This document shows, piece by piece, positions 7,941-13,521 of a stretch of DNA of 64,000 nucleotides. Each line of letters starts with the position of its first letter. The stretch's first letter is position 1. Position numbers and translations under genes: made by a program. This DNA is from an uncultured Clostridia bacterium (lineage in GTDB: Bacteria > Bacillota > Clostridia > Oscillospirales > Acutalibacteraceae). The stretch is from NCBI GenBank assembly GCA_937876375.1, contig CALEHY010000009.1, positions 124,001 through 188,000 on the forward strand, given 5' to 3'. The notes beneath the pieces were generated by a model. That model saw only the letters and a program-made list of their open reading frames with translations, was not told where the DNA came from and did not search any database.

Positions 7941-8063
7941 ATGAAAGTGTTTAATATTAGTGTTTTAATTGCTGGAACTGTCCAGGAAGTGCAAATAATA
8001 GCAAGTAACGAATGCGAAGCTAAAAGCTATTTACAGAGTATTTTGGAGGGCGTTATATTATGA
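7941..8063 (+). CDS. 40-residue protein, coupled to the next gene
   Basis: ATG at 7941 behind TTGGAGGGC gives MKVFNISVLIAGTVQEVQIIASNECEAKSYLQSILEGVIL in two halves, a short beta-alpha unit. The stop codon overlaps the ATG of the following gene (ATGA at 8060-8063). Good ribosome sites at both genes and the overlap support real translation despite the length. It resembles small phage proteins with the pattern '...V..A.s..eAk......', but I assign no function. Confidence 0.55.
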   Translation: MKVFNISVLIAGTVQEVQIIASNECEAKSYLQSILEGVIL

Positions 8064-8269
8064 AAAATTACATTTGCATTGCGGATTTACAAGGCGGCAG
8101 CTTCGCAGTCGGACAAGTCATGAGCTCTGATGCATGGAGAGCGCAAGCGATAGAGTGGGCGGATAGCGACGAGAATATCGAATTAATTAATGAATTGAAG
8201 GCTTGCCCGGATGAAGAAATAATAACTTTTATTTCTAACATTTGGGAGCTGGATATAATAGAATATTAA
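8060..8269 (+). CDS. Hypothetical acidic cassette protein
   Basis: 69 residues from an ATG behind TTGGAGGGCG, overlapping the previous stop. The protein is acidic (WADSDENIELINELKACPDEEI). It begins with a beta strand (MKNYICIADLQGGSFAVGQV). Small acidic phage proteins can mimic DNA or bind enzymes, but nothing here proves it. It is the last gene of the run and is followed at once by terminators. Confidence 0.6.
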   Translation: MKNYICIADLQGGSFAVGQVMSSDAWRAQAIEWADSDENIELINELKACPDEEIITFISNIWELDIIEY

Positions 8270-8275
8270 AATATA

Positions 8276-8308
8276 AAGTGCATCTAAAAGCGGATGCACT
8301 TATTTTTT
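8276..8308 (+). terminator. Intrinsic terminator of the 6742-8269 gene run
   Basis: AAGTGCATC (8276-8284) pairs with GATGCACTT (8293-8301), followed by ATTTTTTAA. Confidence 0.85.
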
Positions 8309-8351
8309 AACGCATAAAGCAACAACAAATATAAGACTTGCAAGTAATAGG

Positions 8352-8378
8352 GGGGCAATTATGCCCCGTTATTTTTTT
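8352..8378 (+). terminator. Second tandem terminator-like hairpin
   Basis: GGGGCA (8352-8357) pairs with TGCCCC (8362-8367) and is followed by GTTATTTTTTTG. Confidence 0.6.
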
Positions 8379-8397
8379 GCTATAAACACACACGCTC

Positions 8398-8422
8398 AAA
8401 CGCTTAATTTTAAGCGTTTTTT
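8398..8422 (+). terminator. Third tandem terminator-like hairpin
   Basis: AAACGCTTAA (8398-8407) pairs with TTAAGCGTTT (8410-8419) and a T-run continues. With the two hairpins upstream it makes three stops within 150 nt. Confidence 0.7.
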
Positions 8423-8429
8423 AATATTA

Positions 8430-9100
8430 ATATAAGTATATACCCCAAGACGAAAACACGCCACAGAGAGCCACACAGAGCCACAGAACAGCACACCAAA
8501 AAAACACTTCAAAAGAACGCCAACCCGTGACGACTACACCAGAAAACGAAAAAACGACGAAAATCTGCCCCCTTTTTGAAAAAAATACGAAAATCGACCG
8601 ACCCACACGCCGTAAAGTGAGAATCACAAAAAACAGGGTCAGCAAGGGTTGGCGAAAAAAGGGTTGGTGGGAAAAGGTCTACACAGGGTCTGCACAAGGT
8701 TAGTAAGGTCAGCACAGGGTTGGCACAGGGTCAGCACAAGGTCTGTACAAGGTCAATGACACTTGTGACACTATTTCCTATACTGCTCTATATGAAATTA
8801 ACGCAAGCCGTTTTTTTATTTTATAATTGACTTTAAGAATAGAAGTGTCATTTGTCACAAAAGTAAAGAAAAGTAAGTAAATAAGGGGGTTTTGGGAGTG
8901 ACGGAAAGGTGACACTTTAGTGACACTTGTGACACTTGAAAAATCGTACGCAACCGTACGGCACTTGAATTTCAAGATTTGCCATTTAAGAAAACAGGGT
9001 CTATCTCACGAAACGAGAGAAAATCGAGGTTTTCTTATTGGACAAAAATGAGGTTTTTACGAAAAACGGCGAAAAAGTGTGCGTAAACAGGGTTGGTGGG
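8430..9100. repeat. Non-coding repeat-rich region, possible replication origin
   Basis: There is no credible gene between 8270 and 9215. At 8675-8760 about eight degenerate direct repeats of 9-12 bp occur (type GGTCWGCACA, GGGTTGGCACA, GGTCTGTACAA). TGACACTT units occur repeatedly at 8757-8772, 8909-8938 and 9184-9222. GGGTTGGTGGGAA occurs at both 8661 and 9090. CACAGAG units cluster at 8461-8485. Palindromes include CTTGAATTTCAAG (8963-8975) and paired CGTACG sites (8945-8960). Dense short direct repeats next to AT-rich tracts and a DNA-binding protein gene are typical of iteron origins or partition sites. That role is inferred. Confidence 0.55.
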
Positions 9101-9102
9101 AA

Positions 9103-9186
9103 TACACATTGTGCGTAATTTGAAAAAACAGGTCTACACATTGTGCGTAATTTTTTCTTGACAATATGTACATTGTGCGTTATAAT
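9103..9186 (+). promoter_or_regulatory. Operators O3-O5 and promoter of the HTH gene
   Basis: TACACATTGTGCGTA occurs at 9103-9117 and 9135-9149. A third core, ACATTGTGCGT (9170-9180), fills the spacer between TTGACA (9158-9163) and TATAAT (9181-9186). These are the inverse of the TACGCACAATGTG core found at 6620 and 6707. A partial half-site GTGTGCGTA lies at 9077-9085. The arrangement predicts autorepression by the gene product that follows. Confidence 0.85.
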
Positions 9187-9215
9187 GACACTTAATGAAA
9201 GGTTGGTGACACTTA

Positions 9216-9602
9216 ATGACAGTTAAAACAGTCGCAGAATATGGGTCTAGGTTGGTTAAAATGCAGGCATATTTTGACCAGAATAACATTGATTATAAGG
9301 TGTATGAGAATAAGTCTGGTATAATGTGCATAAGCATATTCTTTGATAACGCAGAGGAAGAACGCAAGGCACAGACTTACGAGACTGACTTGATTATCCA
9401 AGAAAAGATTGACTCGAAAATGGTGTATGATAACATCAAGGATTTGCGTATGGCGAGTAAAATGACTCAACAAGGGTTCGGTGATTATTTCGGTGTACCG
9501 ATAAGAACAGTTCAATCTTGGGAATTAGGTGAGCGTGAATGTAAATCATTCATCATCGAATTAATGGAGTTCAAACTACGAAAGAACGGGTTGATTAAGT
9601 AA
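9216..9602 (+). CDS. HTH regulator, likely autorepressor of the cassette
   Basis: 128 residues. Residues 1-65 form a small alpha/beta domain of unknown type (FDQNNIDYKVYENKSGIMCISIFFDN). Residues about 73-120 are a helix-turn-helix of the XRE/YiaG kind (IKDLRMASKMTQQGFGDYFGVPIRTVQSWELGER in sequence), with the typical 'T...QSWE.G' recognition helix. The promoter carries three copies of the operator that also controls the promoter at 6612. The simplest reading is that this protein binds that operator and represses both units. Target assignment is inference from arrangement. Confidence 0.8.
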   Translation: MTVKTVAEYGSRLVKMQAYFDQNNIDYKVYENKSGIMCISIFFDNAEEERKAQTYETDLIIQEKIDSKMVYDNIKDLRMASKMTQQGFGDYFGVPIRTVQSWELGERECKSFIIELMEFKLRKNGLIK

Positions 9603-9727
9603 TGGATGGATGTGTTAAGGTACTCGTATATATATTATTATTCCCTATTATTGTGCCACTGTGGCTCATCGGTAAATTGTTTTTCTGGTGGCTACCGACA
9701 GGCAGTGATAATTGGTATTGGTGGTAA
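9602..9727 (+). CDS. 41-residue Trp-rich membrane peptide coupled to the regulator
   Basis: The ATG shares its first base with the regulator stop codon (TAATG), so translation is coupled. The peptide has one hydrophobic helix (VKVLVYILLFPIIVPLWLIG) and ends in a Trp-rich tail (FFWWLPTGSDNWYWW). It is followed by a strong terminator. Small hydrophobic peptides paired with HTH proteins can be toxins or membrane-acting phage proteins. Neither role is proven and the family is not recognised. Confidence 0.5.
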   Translation: MDGCVKVLVYILLFPIIVPLWLIGKLFFWWLPTGSDNWYWW

Positions 9728-9733
9728 GATATG

Positions 9734-9770
9734 AAAGAGCAGAGGATTTATTCCCCTGCTCTTTTTATTT
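9734..9770 (+). terminator. Intrinsic terminator ending the cassette
   Basis: AAAGAGCAG (9734-9742) pairs with CTGCTCTTT (9756-9764), followed by TTATTTT. It also faces the end of the leftward gene at 9770. Confidence 0.85.
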
Positions 9771-10120
9771 TAGCACTCGATTAAATATACAACCATCGCA
9801 GAACTATCATACTCACCTATATAAGTTTTCATATCCTTACCACCATAGGTTATGTGTGCAAAAGGTTCTCGAAGATTTAGGTCGTATAAATCCTCTTGGC
9901 TCACCTTAAACCTATGTTTGATATGCCCACCATATAAATGTTCCACTGTAATATTTAGTGGGTGTATAATTCGCCCATTATAAACAAACTCTGTTGGATG
10001 GTGTTTATAATGGAGTTTCTGTGACGGGCGTTCAACAGTTTGTGGCTCGTCGTCCTTGTCGATAGGTCTAAATAACCAAACAAAGAACGCAATAAACAAT
10101 ATTAAGCATAGCCATTTCAT
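9770..10120 (-). CDS. Phage protein with N-terminal membrane anchor
   Basis: 116 residues. Residues 2-17 (KWLCLILFIAFFVWLF) form a membrane anchor or uncleaved signal. They are followed by a polar domain with many His and Tyr residues (HYKHHPTEFVYNGRIIHPL). No family is recognised. It is the last gene of the leftward early operon and converges on the plus-strand cassette. Its start overlaps the end of the Cys-rich gene at 10117. Confidence 0.55.
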   Translation of the reverse strand: MKWLCLILFIAFFVWLFRPIDKDDEPQTVERPSQKLHYKHHPTEFVYNGRIIHPLNITVEHLYGGHIKHRFKVSQEDLYDLNLREPFAHITYGGKDMKTYIGEYDSSAMVVYLIEC

Positions 10121-10251
10121 TGTTCCACCTCACAGTAATCACAATAGTCGAACACATCTATAAATGTATCAAACTTAATACAGTATGCTTGCATAAGGTC
10201 ATTAGTGCGTTTAAGGTTGCAATACGCACAAAATAAACATATCCTGCTCAT
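10117..10251 (-). CDS. Small Cys-rich phage protein
   Basis: 44 residues from the ATG at 10251, preceded by AAGGAGTAAACC; an upstream ATG at 10311 lies inside the next gene and lacks a ribosome site. Paired CLFCAYC and CDYCE clusters suggest a zinc-binding knuckle. Function unknown. Close neighbours are other small Cys-rich genes. Confidence 0.5.
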   Translation of the reverse strand: MSRICLFCAYCNLKRTNDLMQAYCIKFDTFIDVFDYCDYCEVEQ

Positions 10252-10255
10252 AGGT

Positions 10256-10432
10256 TTACTCCTTGTAACAACACTTGCCATTTTTCCAAGCACCACATTC
10301 ATTCTCTGCACAGTCTACAAACTCTGCTTTATTCATTTGCATTTCTGTGTACTCGGTTTGGCAACCTTGCTCGTTATATTCGGCATCCATGTGAGTTCTA
10401 ATAACTCGAGTAACTGCGTAAGGACATTTCAT
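10256..10432 (-). CDS. Small Cys-rich phage protein (58 residues)
   Basis: The ATG at 10432 stands behind GAGGTGATATT. The product starts MKCPYAVTRVIRTHMDAEYN and carries CQTEYTEMQ and CAENECGAWKNGKCCY. The spacing of Cys residues suggests metal binding. The start, the ribosome site and tight packing between two genes support it. The pattern is common on Clostridia phages, but its function is unknown. Confidence 0.65.
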   Translation of the reverse strand: MKCPYAVTRVIRTHMDAEYNEQGCQTEYTEMQMNKAEFVDCAENECGAWKNGKCCYKE

Positions 10433-10441
10433 AATATCACC

Positions 10442-10696
10442 TCAATTTATTCTACAATCAAACCCATTTCTAATACACCACAGTAAAGCATCTATCCTGT
10501 GTGAGTGCGTAGCAGAATCTAGGTTATAAATACACTTGTAAACAGTCGCCCAAAAGATTTTATCGTCCTTGGAATAAGGTATATCGTATTTCTCGCAAAA
10601 CGCTATGATTCTATCCTTATCCATAGACAATAAAGCCTCGTCACGCTCTTTAACATAAGATTCAAAATCGTTTTTTCCGTTAATATAAGTCTTCAT
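10442..10696 (-). CDS. Hypothetical phage protein
   Basis: 84 residues from an ATG behind GAGGTGGTTGA. The sequence is mostly helical (FESYVKERDEALLSMDKDRIIAFCEKYDI...IFWATVYKCIYNL). It resembles many small phage ORFs with this 'CEKYGIP..eDD..FW..VHKA' pattern. No function is known. Its start overlaps the stop of the upstream zinc-ribbon gene. Confidence 0.65.
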   Translation of the reverse strand: MKTYINGKNDFESYVKERDEALLSMDKDRIIAFCEKYDIPYSKDDKIFWATVYKCIYNLDSATHSHRIDALLWCIRNGFDCRIN

Positions 10697-10962
10697 TCAA
10701 CCACCTCATCCATTTTGCTTAAACAATAAGGACAGCCATTAAATTCGTTAATCATTCCAAAAGGTACTGCTATTGTGTCTTTGCAGTTGCTACATTGATA
10801 CACAAATGTAGTGATGTCATTATCAACCAATATCCAATGAGCATGTTTTAACTTAACATACTCCCTCTTGTCCTTTAGACACGGGCAGTTCTCTGGGTCA
10901 TTCTCGTAAGAAGTTGTATTAATACAAGGTTCACAACATAAACATATATCATAGCAAGTCAT
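10693..10962 (-). CDS. Zinc-ribbon phage protein
   Basis: 89 residues with an N-terminal CLCCEPC cluster and a C-terminal zinc ribbon (YQCSNCK...FNGCPYCLSKM), with HWILVDN before it. Such 'H.hW.....y.CS.C......CP.CG..M' proteins are frequent on clostridial phages. Their role is unknown. It lies 2 nt after the RNA ligase stop codon. Confidence 0.65.
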   Translation of the reverse strand: MTCYDICLCCEPCINTTSYENDPENCPCLKDKREYVKLKHAHWILVDNDITTFVYQCSNCKDTIAVPFGMINEFNGCPYCLSKMDEVVE

Positions 10963-10964
10963 AA

Positions 10965-11603
10965 TTACTCATCCTTAAAATCATTCCATTTGACCTTAAC
11001 AACAAGCCTTTCGTTCTTGTTTGTTTTGATTTGTATCTTTGGCTTAATTACAATGCCCTCCATAAGTGCAGTGCCTATTGTAGATTTAGGATGTTTTTTC
11101 ACAAATTGGATTGCTTCTTCAATGTCGCCCTCAAAAACCAAAGGCACAACATCTATTCCTAAATTCTTGCCAATATCAGCAACATTAGAATAATCAAGCC
11201 AAATATTCTTTTCTGGGAAGTACACATCAAACAGTATAAATGAGTTGTCCTCTCTGTATTCTGCACCAATTTTTTGGATTTTGTTCCCGTAACCCTCACC
11301 AAACAAAACAACTTTTTTATCATCAAACATCTGCTCAAATAATTGTTCCATTTCGTAAGTACAAAACTTGGCAGTTAAGTAATCATAAAGATAACTAGGA
11401 ATAACTGATTTTTCTGTTCTGCCTTGAAAAGAAATCCTGTAACCATCCCATACTATACCAATGTTTGTTCCGTCAATCTTTTCTGTACCAATCCACTGAC
11501 ATTTAGCAAGGTATTCAACTAATGAATTTCTATAAACGCCATATAACAGTTTACCTTTGTTATCTCTCTCAAAAACAGTTTCAATTTTAGGGTATTTATT
11601 CAT
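10965..11603 (-). CDS. RNA ligase (Rnl2/RNA_ligase family)
   Basis: 212 residues. It shows nucleotidyltransferase motif I KIDGTN with the adenylated Lys42, motif III-like FILFDVYF, motif IV EGIVIKP and motif V VKVKW. The enzyme joins RNA 3'-OH to 5'-phosphate ends through an AMP-protein intermediate. In phages such ligases repair tRNAs cut by host anticodon nucleases, which would be an anti-defence role here. No kinase/phosphatase partner is visible. It shares an ATGA junction with the upstream gene. Confidence 0.88.
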   Translation of the reverse strand: MNKYPKIETVFERDNKGKLLYGVYRNSLVEYLAKCQWIGTEKIDGTNIGIVWDGYRISFQGRTEKSVIPSYLYDYLTAKFCTYEMEQLFEQMFDDKKVVLFGEGYGNKIQKIGAEYREDNSFILFDVYFPEKNIWLDYSNVADIGKNLGIDVVPLVFEGDIEEAIQFVKKHPKSTIGTALMEGIVIKPKIQIKTNKNERLVVKVKWNDFKDE

Positions 11604-11980
11604 ATTAATATCTCCTCATCATTAAATAATTCCTCGTTAAACTCTACGCCATATTGATAGGCAAGTCTTTGCAGAATAGTTCGGTTGTAGTCTACATCGA
11701 ACTCCTCACCATCCTTGGTCTCGCAAGTGTTTGATGTCAAATACTCACTAACCTCGTTCATAGTTTTTAGCAAGGATTGTTTTAGTCGGTTTAGTCTCTG
11801 CTCACCAAATCCAAATTCCTCGTCCATAGTTATACAAAGCGACAACATAAACCAAAACATAAATCGCTTTAACATTTTATCCTCGTGATGTTCCATATTC
11901 TCACGATAGACTTTGTCGACCTCACTCTTGATAAAGTCACGCTCTGTCTTACTACGGCGTGTTCTAGTTATTGCTTTCAT
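11600..11980 (-). CDS. Hypothetical helical phage protein
   Basis: 126 residues. Basic N-terminus, then helices (FMFWFMLSLCITMDEEFGFGEQRLNRLKQSLLKTMNEVSEY in sequence). The GFG..RL......v.....l pattern is familiar from clostridial prophages but has no known role. It overlaps the methyltransferase gene (17 nt) and the RNA ligase gene (4 nt). Confidence 0.6.
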   Translation of the reverse strand: MKAITRTRRSKTERDFIKSEVDKVYRENMEHHEDKMLKRFMFWFMLSLCITMDEEFGFGEQRLNRLKQSLLKTMNEVSEYLTSNTCETKDGEEFDVDYNRTILQRLAYQYGVEFNEELFNDEEILI

Positions 11981-12707
11981 TTATTACTCCTCTTATCCTT
12001 TTAACTGCGATTTCAAAATAATCTTTATCTAATTCAATACCAATAAAACGACGATTAAGATTAATACAAGCGACACCTGTTGAGCCACTACCCATACAGT
12101 TATCTAATACAGTTTCACCCTCGTTTGTGTATGTATTAATCAAATATTCCAAGAGTGCAACTGGTTTTTGCGTTGGGTGTACATTATTTCCATTTACATT
12201 GTAAAAGTTTAGAACAGATAATGGGTATCTATCACCATTATTGTTTGTTGTAACAATGGTTTTTGCGTCTATATTCGCTTGAAATGCTCCACTTTGTTTT
12301 CCTTGTTTATACACATATGGCTTAAAGCCTTTTCTCATTTGTGGGTTATATGTTGGTAAATGTTTATAAAAAACACTAATATTTTCGTGGCTTTTTAATG
12401 GCATTCTTTTTGCATTTAAAAACCCAGTACCTCTAGTCTTTTCCCATATCCAATCATATCTAAACCACTTTAAATTACTCATTCTTAAAGTGCTAGAAAA
12501 AGGTTCATTACCAAATAAAACAATAGCTCCATTGTCTTTAATAATTCTTTTGTATTGTTTCCATAATGGTTCAAAAGGAATAGCAACATCCCATTTACAA
12601 TGAGTAGTTCCATAAGGTAAATCACAAAGTATCATATCAATACTTTTATCAGGAATATCCTTCATTAATTCAAGGCAGTCACCTTGTAGCAATTTGCATT
12701 TTTTCAT
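11964..12707 (-). CDS. Site-specific DNA methyltransferase (N6-adenine/N4-cytosine type)
   Basis: 247 residues. The catalytic motif IV is DLPYG at 29-33 near the N-terminus. The SAM-binding motif I, DNCMGSGSTG, lies at 202-211 near the C-terminus. This order is that of beta-class amino methyltransferases. No restriction enzyme accompanies it, so it is an orphan that may protect phage DNA or alter host regulation. It sits between the likely small terminase and the 11600 gene. The recognition site cannot be inferred. Confidence 0.9.
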   Translation of the reverse strand: MKKCKLLQGDCLELMKDIPDKSIDMILCDLPYGTTHCKWDVAIPFEPLWKQYKRIIKDNGAIVLFGNEPFSSTLRMSNLKWFRYDWIWEKTRGTGFLNAKRMPLKSHENISVFYKHLPTYNPQMRKGFKPYVYKQGKQSGAFQANIDAKTIVTTNNNGDRYPLSVLNFYNVNGNNVHPTQKPVALLEYLINTYTNEGETVLDNCMGSGSTGVACINLNRRFIGIELDKDYFEIAVKRIRGVINESNN

Positions 12708-13223
12708 TTAGTCGTCCTCAATAATATCCAAAATTTCAGCATCACTAAGTTCCTCGCCATATTGACTCTGCTTGGCTTCAAGTACAACTTTGTTGGTCTC
12801 TTGATACTCGTGAGTTGATTTCAACAGAAACATTGAAAAAATCTTATCACTTGACCCATCCAACGCAGATTGCTCTAGCATATCAGCAAATACAGTTTTA
12901 ACGAACTGCAAATATGCTTGTACATCTGGGTAGTTTGTATCTTTCATCCATTCTTTGAGTCGGTATAACGAAATACCTAACCTCGCTGATAAACCAGTCA
13001 CAGTAGGCAAAATAGCGTGAGTTTGACAGTATTGAATATACTCTGCCGACCTACGCTTAATTTCGTCTAAATCATTATTCCTACAAGGCACACACATACG
13101 CTCGTTAAAATCCTCGAGAGCATCAAGTGCTTCACTTGCGTGCTTGGCGACCATTTCATATCGAGGTGCGTTCTTACCTGCACTGTTATACAGTGTTGGT
13201 ACGCCGTTCTCACTTGTTGGCAT
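12708..13223 (-). CDS. Probable terminase small subunit
   Basis: 171 residues. The central section LPTVTGLSARLGISLYRLKEW is a helix-turn-helix that matches the small-terminase/gp3-like packaging family. It is followed by helices KTVFADMLEQSALDGSSDKIFSMFLLKSTHEYQE, the typical 'L..G..n....iflLK..ygy.e' tail. These proteins recognise phage DNA and recruit TerL. It lies about 11.5 kb upstream of terL on the same strand, unusual for a pair that is normally adjacent. Moderate confidence; the 1555-2712 gene is a rival candidate. Confidence 0.7.
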   Translation of the reverse strand: MPTSENGVPTLYNSAGKNAPRYEMVAKHASEALDALEDFNERMCVPCRNNDLDEIKRRSAEYIQYCQTHAILPTVTGLSARLGISLYRLKEWMKDTNYPDVQAYLQFVKTVFADMLEQSALDGSSDKIFSMFLLKSTHEYQETNKVVLEAKQSQYGEELSDAEILDIIEDD

Positions 13224-13401
13224 AATTATTCGCCTCCTCGTTCCATATTTTGATTAGGTCTGTTATAACCTTGTTGGTGTGAACAGTCCACTCGCAACAC
13301 GGACACTTAATAAGAAATTCGTTGTTGCGAATTTTTAGCGTTGGCACACCTTTGTAGCCACATTGTGGGCAGGCTACTGCACATAAATTGGTGTTATCCA
13401 T
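13210..13401 (-). CDS. Lar-like zinc-ribbon protein
   Basis: 63 residues with CPQCGYKG, then CPCCEW and a terminal IWNEEAN. The arrangement CPxCG...(L/I)......CxxC......A...WN is that of the restriction-alleviation (Lar) family, which dampens type I restriction in Rac prophage. Family members are often only predicted. The start ATG at 13401 has GGAGTGATACT upstream. It overlaps the small terminase gene by 14 nt. Confidence 0.65.
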   Translation of the reverse strand: MDNTNLCAVACPQCGYKGVPTLKIRNNEFLIKCPCCEWTVHTNKVITDLIKIWNEEANNYANK

Positions 13402-13466
13402 AGTATCACTCCTGTAAAGAAAATCACTTGCATTGTACTTACAAGTGTAAAGTATTTTGCTTGCAT
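13374..13466 (-). CDS. 30-residue membrane peptide (putative)
   Basis: ATG at 13466 behind AGGTGACTAT gives MQAKYFTLVSTMQVIFFTGV and then ILWITPIYVQ, a single hydrophobic helix. It fits between the primase and the zinc-ribbon gene and overlaps the latter. A longer reading into the primase 3' end is possible but lacks a ribosome site. Low confidence. Confidence 0.3.
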   Translation of the reverse strand: MQAKYFTLVSTMQVIFFTGVILWITPIYVQ

Positions 13467-13521
13467 ATAGTCACCTACAATGGCGTATAGTGGTATTTTT
13501 ACACTACTATACGCCGTAAAG

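Noticed and set aside
8461..8760. CRISPR array
   Set aside because: The repeats are 9-12 bp, degenerate and lack unique spacers of constant length.
8427..8975. Open frames on the minus strand over the repeat-rich region
   Set aside because: They lack ribosome sites, overlap one another and are composed of the repeat units. They are a by-product of repeats, not genes.
9712..9909. Open frame starting TTG after the cassette terminator
   Set aside because: It runs through a terminator hairpin and antisense to the 9770 gene, without a ribosome site.
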